Source: an uncultured Clostridia bacterium (GTDB lineage Bacteria; Bacillota; Clostridia; TANB77; CAG-508). Taken from it: a DNA stretch of 13,918 nt. Every line of letters starts with the position of its first letter. Position 1 is the stretch's first letter. The position numbers and the translations under genes are program-made. The notes beneath the pieces were generated by a model. It was not told the DNA's origin, ran no database searches, and saw only the letters and a list, made by a program, of their open reading frames with translations. Positions 13,003 to 13,918 of this stretch are shown in pieces. The DNA is taken from the NCBI GenBank assembly GCA_904419095.1, contig CAJFQT010000028.1:1-13918 (forward strand), read 5' to 3'.

Positions 13003-13918
13003 CTAATGAGCAAGAACTACATGGAAAGAAGAATAGCTACTAACATTGCCAGAATCATAAATGAATAAGAAGATTCCTACATTACTAGAGGTGTAAGAGC
13101 CACCACGATTAAAAAATGGATTACTTGTATTTGGAAAAAAAGTGTATGAATCTAGGAGCCAAACTGGCCAAGTAATAGCTATAGTAGAAGCTGATATTTT
13201 ACGCTGAGTTATAGATGTTTCGTATATTGCATCGCCTTTCATTAATTTTGCTTTATTATTATAACTATTTTCTGCACTTCTTCCATCTGCCTCATATACA
13301 GTTTTATATTTTGTACTTGTTTTTTGTTCTTCCTCATTTGCACCATATAAATCTCCTACATTTGTTCCTCCATATGTTTGTAATCTACTGTTATTTGCAT
13401 AATTTACATAACTTGCTGTTATTTCAGATGCTCCTCCTACCATATCATATATTCCATAACAATTTCCTGTCGTACTTTGATCTGTATTATCAGTGTATAT
13501 CATTTCGAGATTATTAGTTTCTCCTGTAATAAAACCATCATTGCTAGTTCTATTTACTTTTGCACCATTTACTCCATATTTACTATGTGACAAATATGCT
13601 ACTGCTCCCCATTCACTATTTTTCATCATATGACTTCCAATTGATTCACTACTTGCTTCGCCAAATGTTGCACTTTTTCCAGCTAAGTACATTGCGTTGG
13701 ATGTTTGATCTCTTACACTAGTAACTCCTGGTTTTACACTTAAATTATCGATACTTCCTGTTACCTCAAATTTTCCAACCCATATTCCTGCTAATTCACT
13801 ATCCCATCCACCATTTTCAGGTTTATTTGTAAATGCAGGATGTACAAGCCATTTTGTTTGTCCTGCTCCTTCTTCAGCTGGATTTTCTGTTATTTCTCCA
13901 CTATCACTACTATTTAAA
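13003..13918 (-). CDS. FGE/C-type-lectin-fold protein, 5' end outside the window
   Basis: About 304 residues are visible and the frame is open to the window edge, so the N terminus (possibly a signal peptide or prepilin-like leader) is missing. The order of motifs is typical of formylglycine-generating-enzyme (SUMF1)-fold proteins abundant in gut Clostridia: WLVHPAFTNKPENGGWDSELAGIWVGKFE near the left end of the visible protein, then SIGSHMMKNSEWGAVAYLSHSKYG, TTGNCYGIYDMVGGASE, and C-terminal WPVWLLDSYTFFPNTSNPFFNRGGSYTSSNVGIFLF ending FHVVLAH. The FGE catalytic Cys pair is not apparent, so an enzyme is unlikely; surface binding is more plausible. The last 50-60 codons are nearly all NNT/NNC at non-conserved positions, as in variable regions of diversity-generating-retroelement targets. 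Earlier ATG codons such as that at 13692 are internal and should not be taken as the start. Confidence 0.82.
   Translation of the reverse strand, partial: LNSSDSGEITENPAEEGAGQTKWLVHPAFTNKPENGGWDSELAGIWVGKFEVTGSIDNLSVKPGVTSVRDQTSNAMYLAGKSATFGEASSESIGSHMMKNSEWGAVAYLSHSKYGVNGAKVNRTSNDGFITGETNNLEMIYTDNTDQSTTGNCYGIYDMVGGASEITASYVNYANNSRLQTYGGTNVGDLYGANEEEQKTSTKYKTVYEADGRSAENSYNNKAKLMKGDAIYETSITQRKISASTIAITWPVWLLDSYTFFPNTSNPFFNRGGSYTSSNVGIFLFIYDSGNVSSYSSFHVVLAH

Overview
The window is extremely AT-rich DNA from a low-GC Gram-positive bacterium, most likely an uncultured gut-type Clostridia lineage. Supporting signs are strong AGGAGG ribosome-binding sites, TTTACA/TATAAT promoters with 17-nt spacers, a DUF6774 micro-protein, a DUF6512 membrane protein, a TspO homologue and a formylglycine-generating-enzyme-like (C-type-lectin fold) surface protein. 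Placement below class is not possible from this sequence.

Layout. Positions 1-1340 hold a small hypothetical gene on the minus strand, a fragment resembling the 3' half of an initiator tRNA, and a broken minus-strand small ORF; this looks like a decayed accessory segment. Positions 1181-4429 hold a plus-strand cluster for DNA processing: comM (Mg-chelatase-like AAA+ helicase), dprA (DNA-processing protein A) and a yraN-family putative nuclease. Positions 4851-6896 hold tspO, a YgjP/DUF45 metallopeptidase, a convergent DUF6774 micro-protein and a DUF6512 membrane protein. Positions 7021-10426 are a minus-strand operon encoding a dGTPase-type HD hydrolase, a calcineurin-like phosphoesterase and a UDP-sugar pyrophosphorylase of the eukaryotic UAP1 type. 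Positions 10494-11457 carry a strong divergent promoter, a 40-residue peptide and thymidylate kinase. Positions 11572-12022 carry a promoter, an unusually structured non-coding RNA (about 340 nt, pseudoknot plus GNRA-capped helices; possibly raiA-class) and a REP-like palindrome. A membrane protein with a charged coiled-coil N terminus follows. The right edge is a partial minus-strand FGE/C-lectin-fold protein.

The most striking observation is a recurrent recoding signal. Three otherwise intact genes (comM twice, dprA once, ygjP once) are interrupted by exactly one extra base. All four interruptions are the same: an in-frame CGG triplet followed by A, where the conserved protein is restored by skipping the C and reading GGA as glycine. 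I find no other in-frame CGG codon in roughly 3,500 codons of this window. The simplest reading is that CGG has no normal decoder in this organism and CGG-A acts as an obligatory +1 frameshift (or CGGA quadruplet) signal read as glycine. A second unusual translation feature is an apparent AUA start codon on dprA, and possibly on tmk.

Functionally, comM, dprA and yraN are a typical competence/recombination neighbourhood. The dGTPase and Tmk genes, transcribed divergently, both act on the deoxynucleotide pool. The last gene ends in a codon-biased segment resembling the variable region of diversity-generating-retroelement targets, although no reverse transcriptase or template repeat is visible here.
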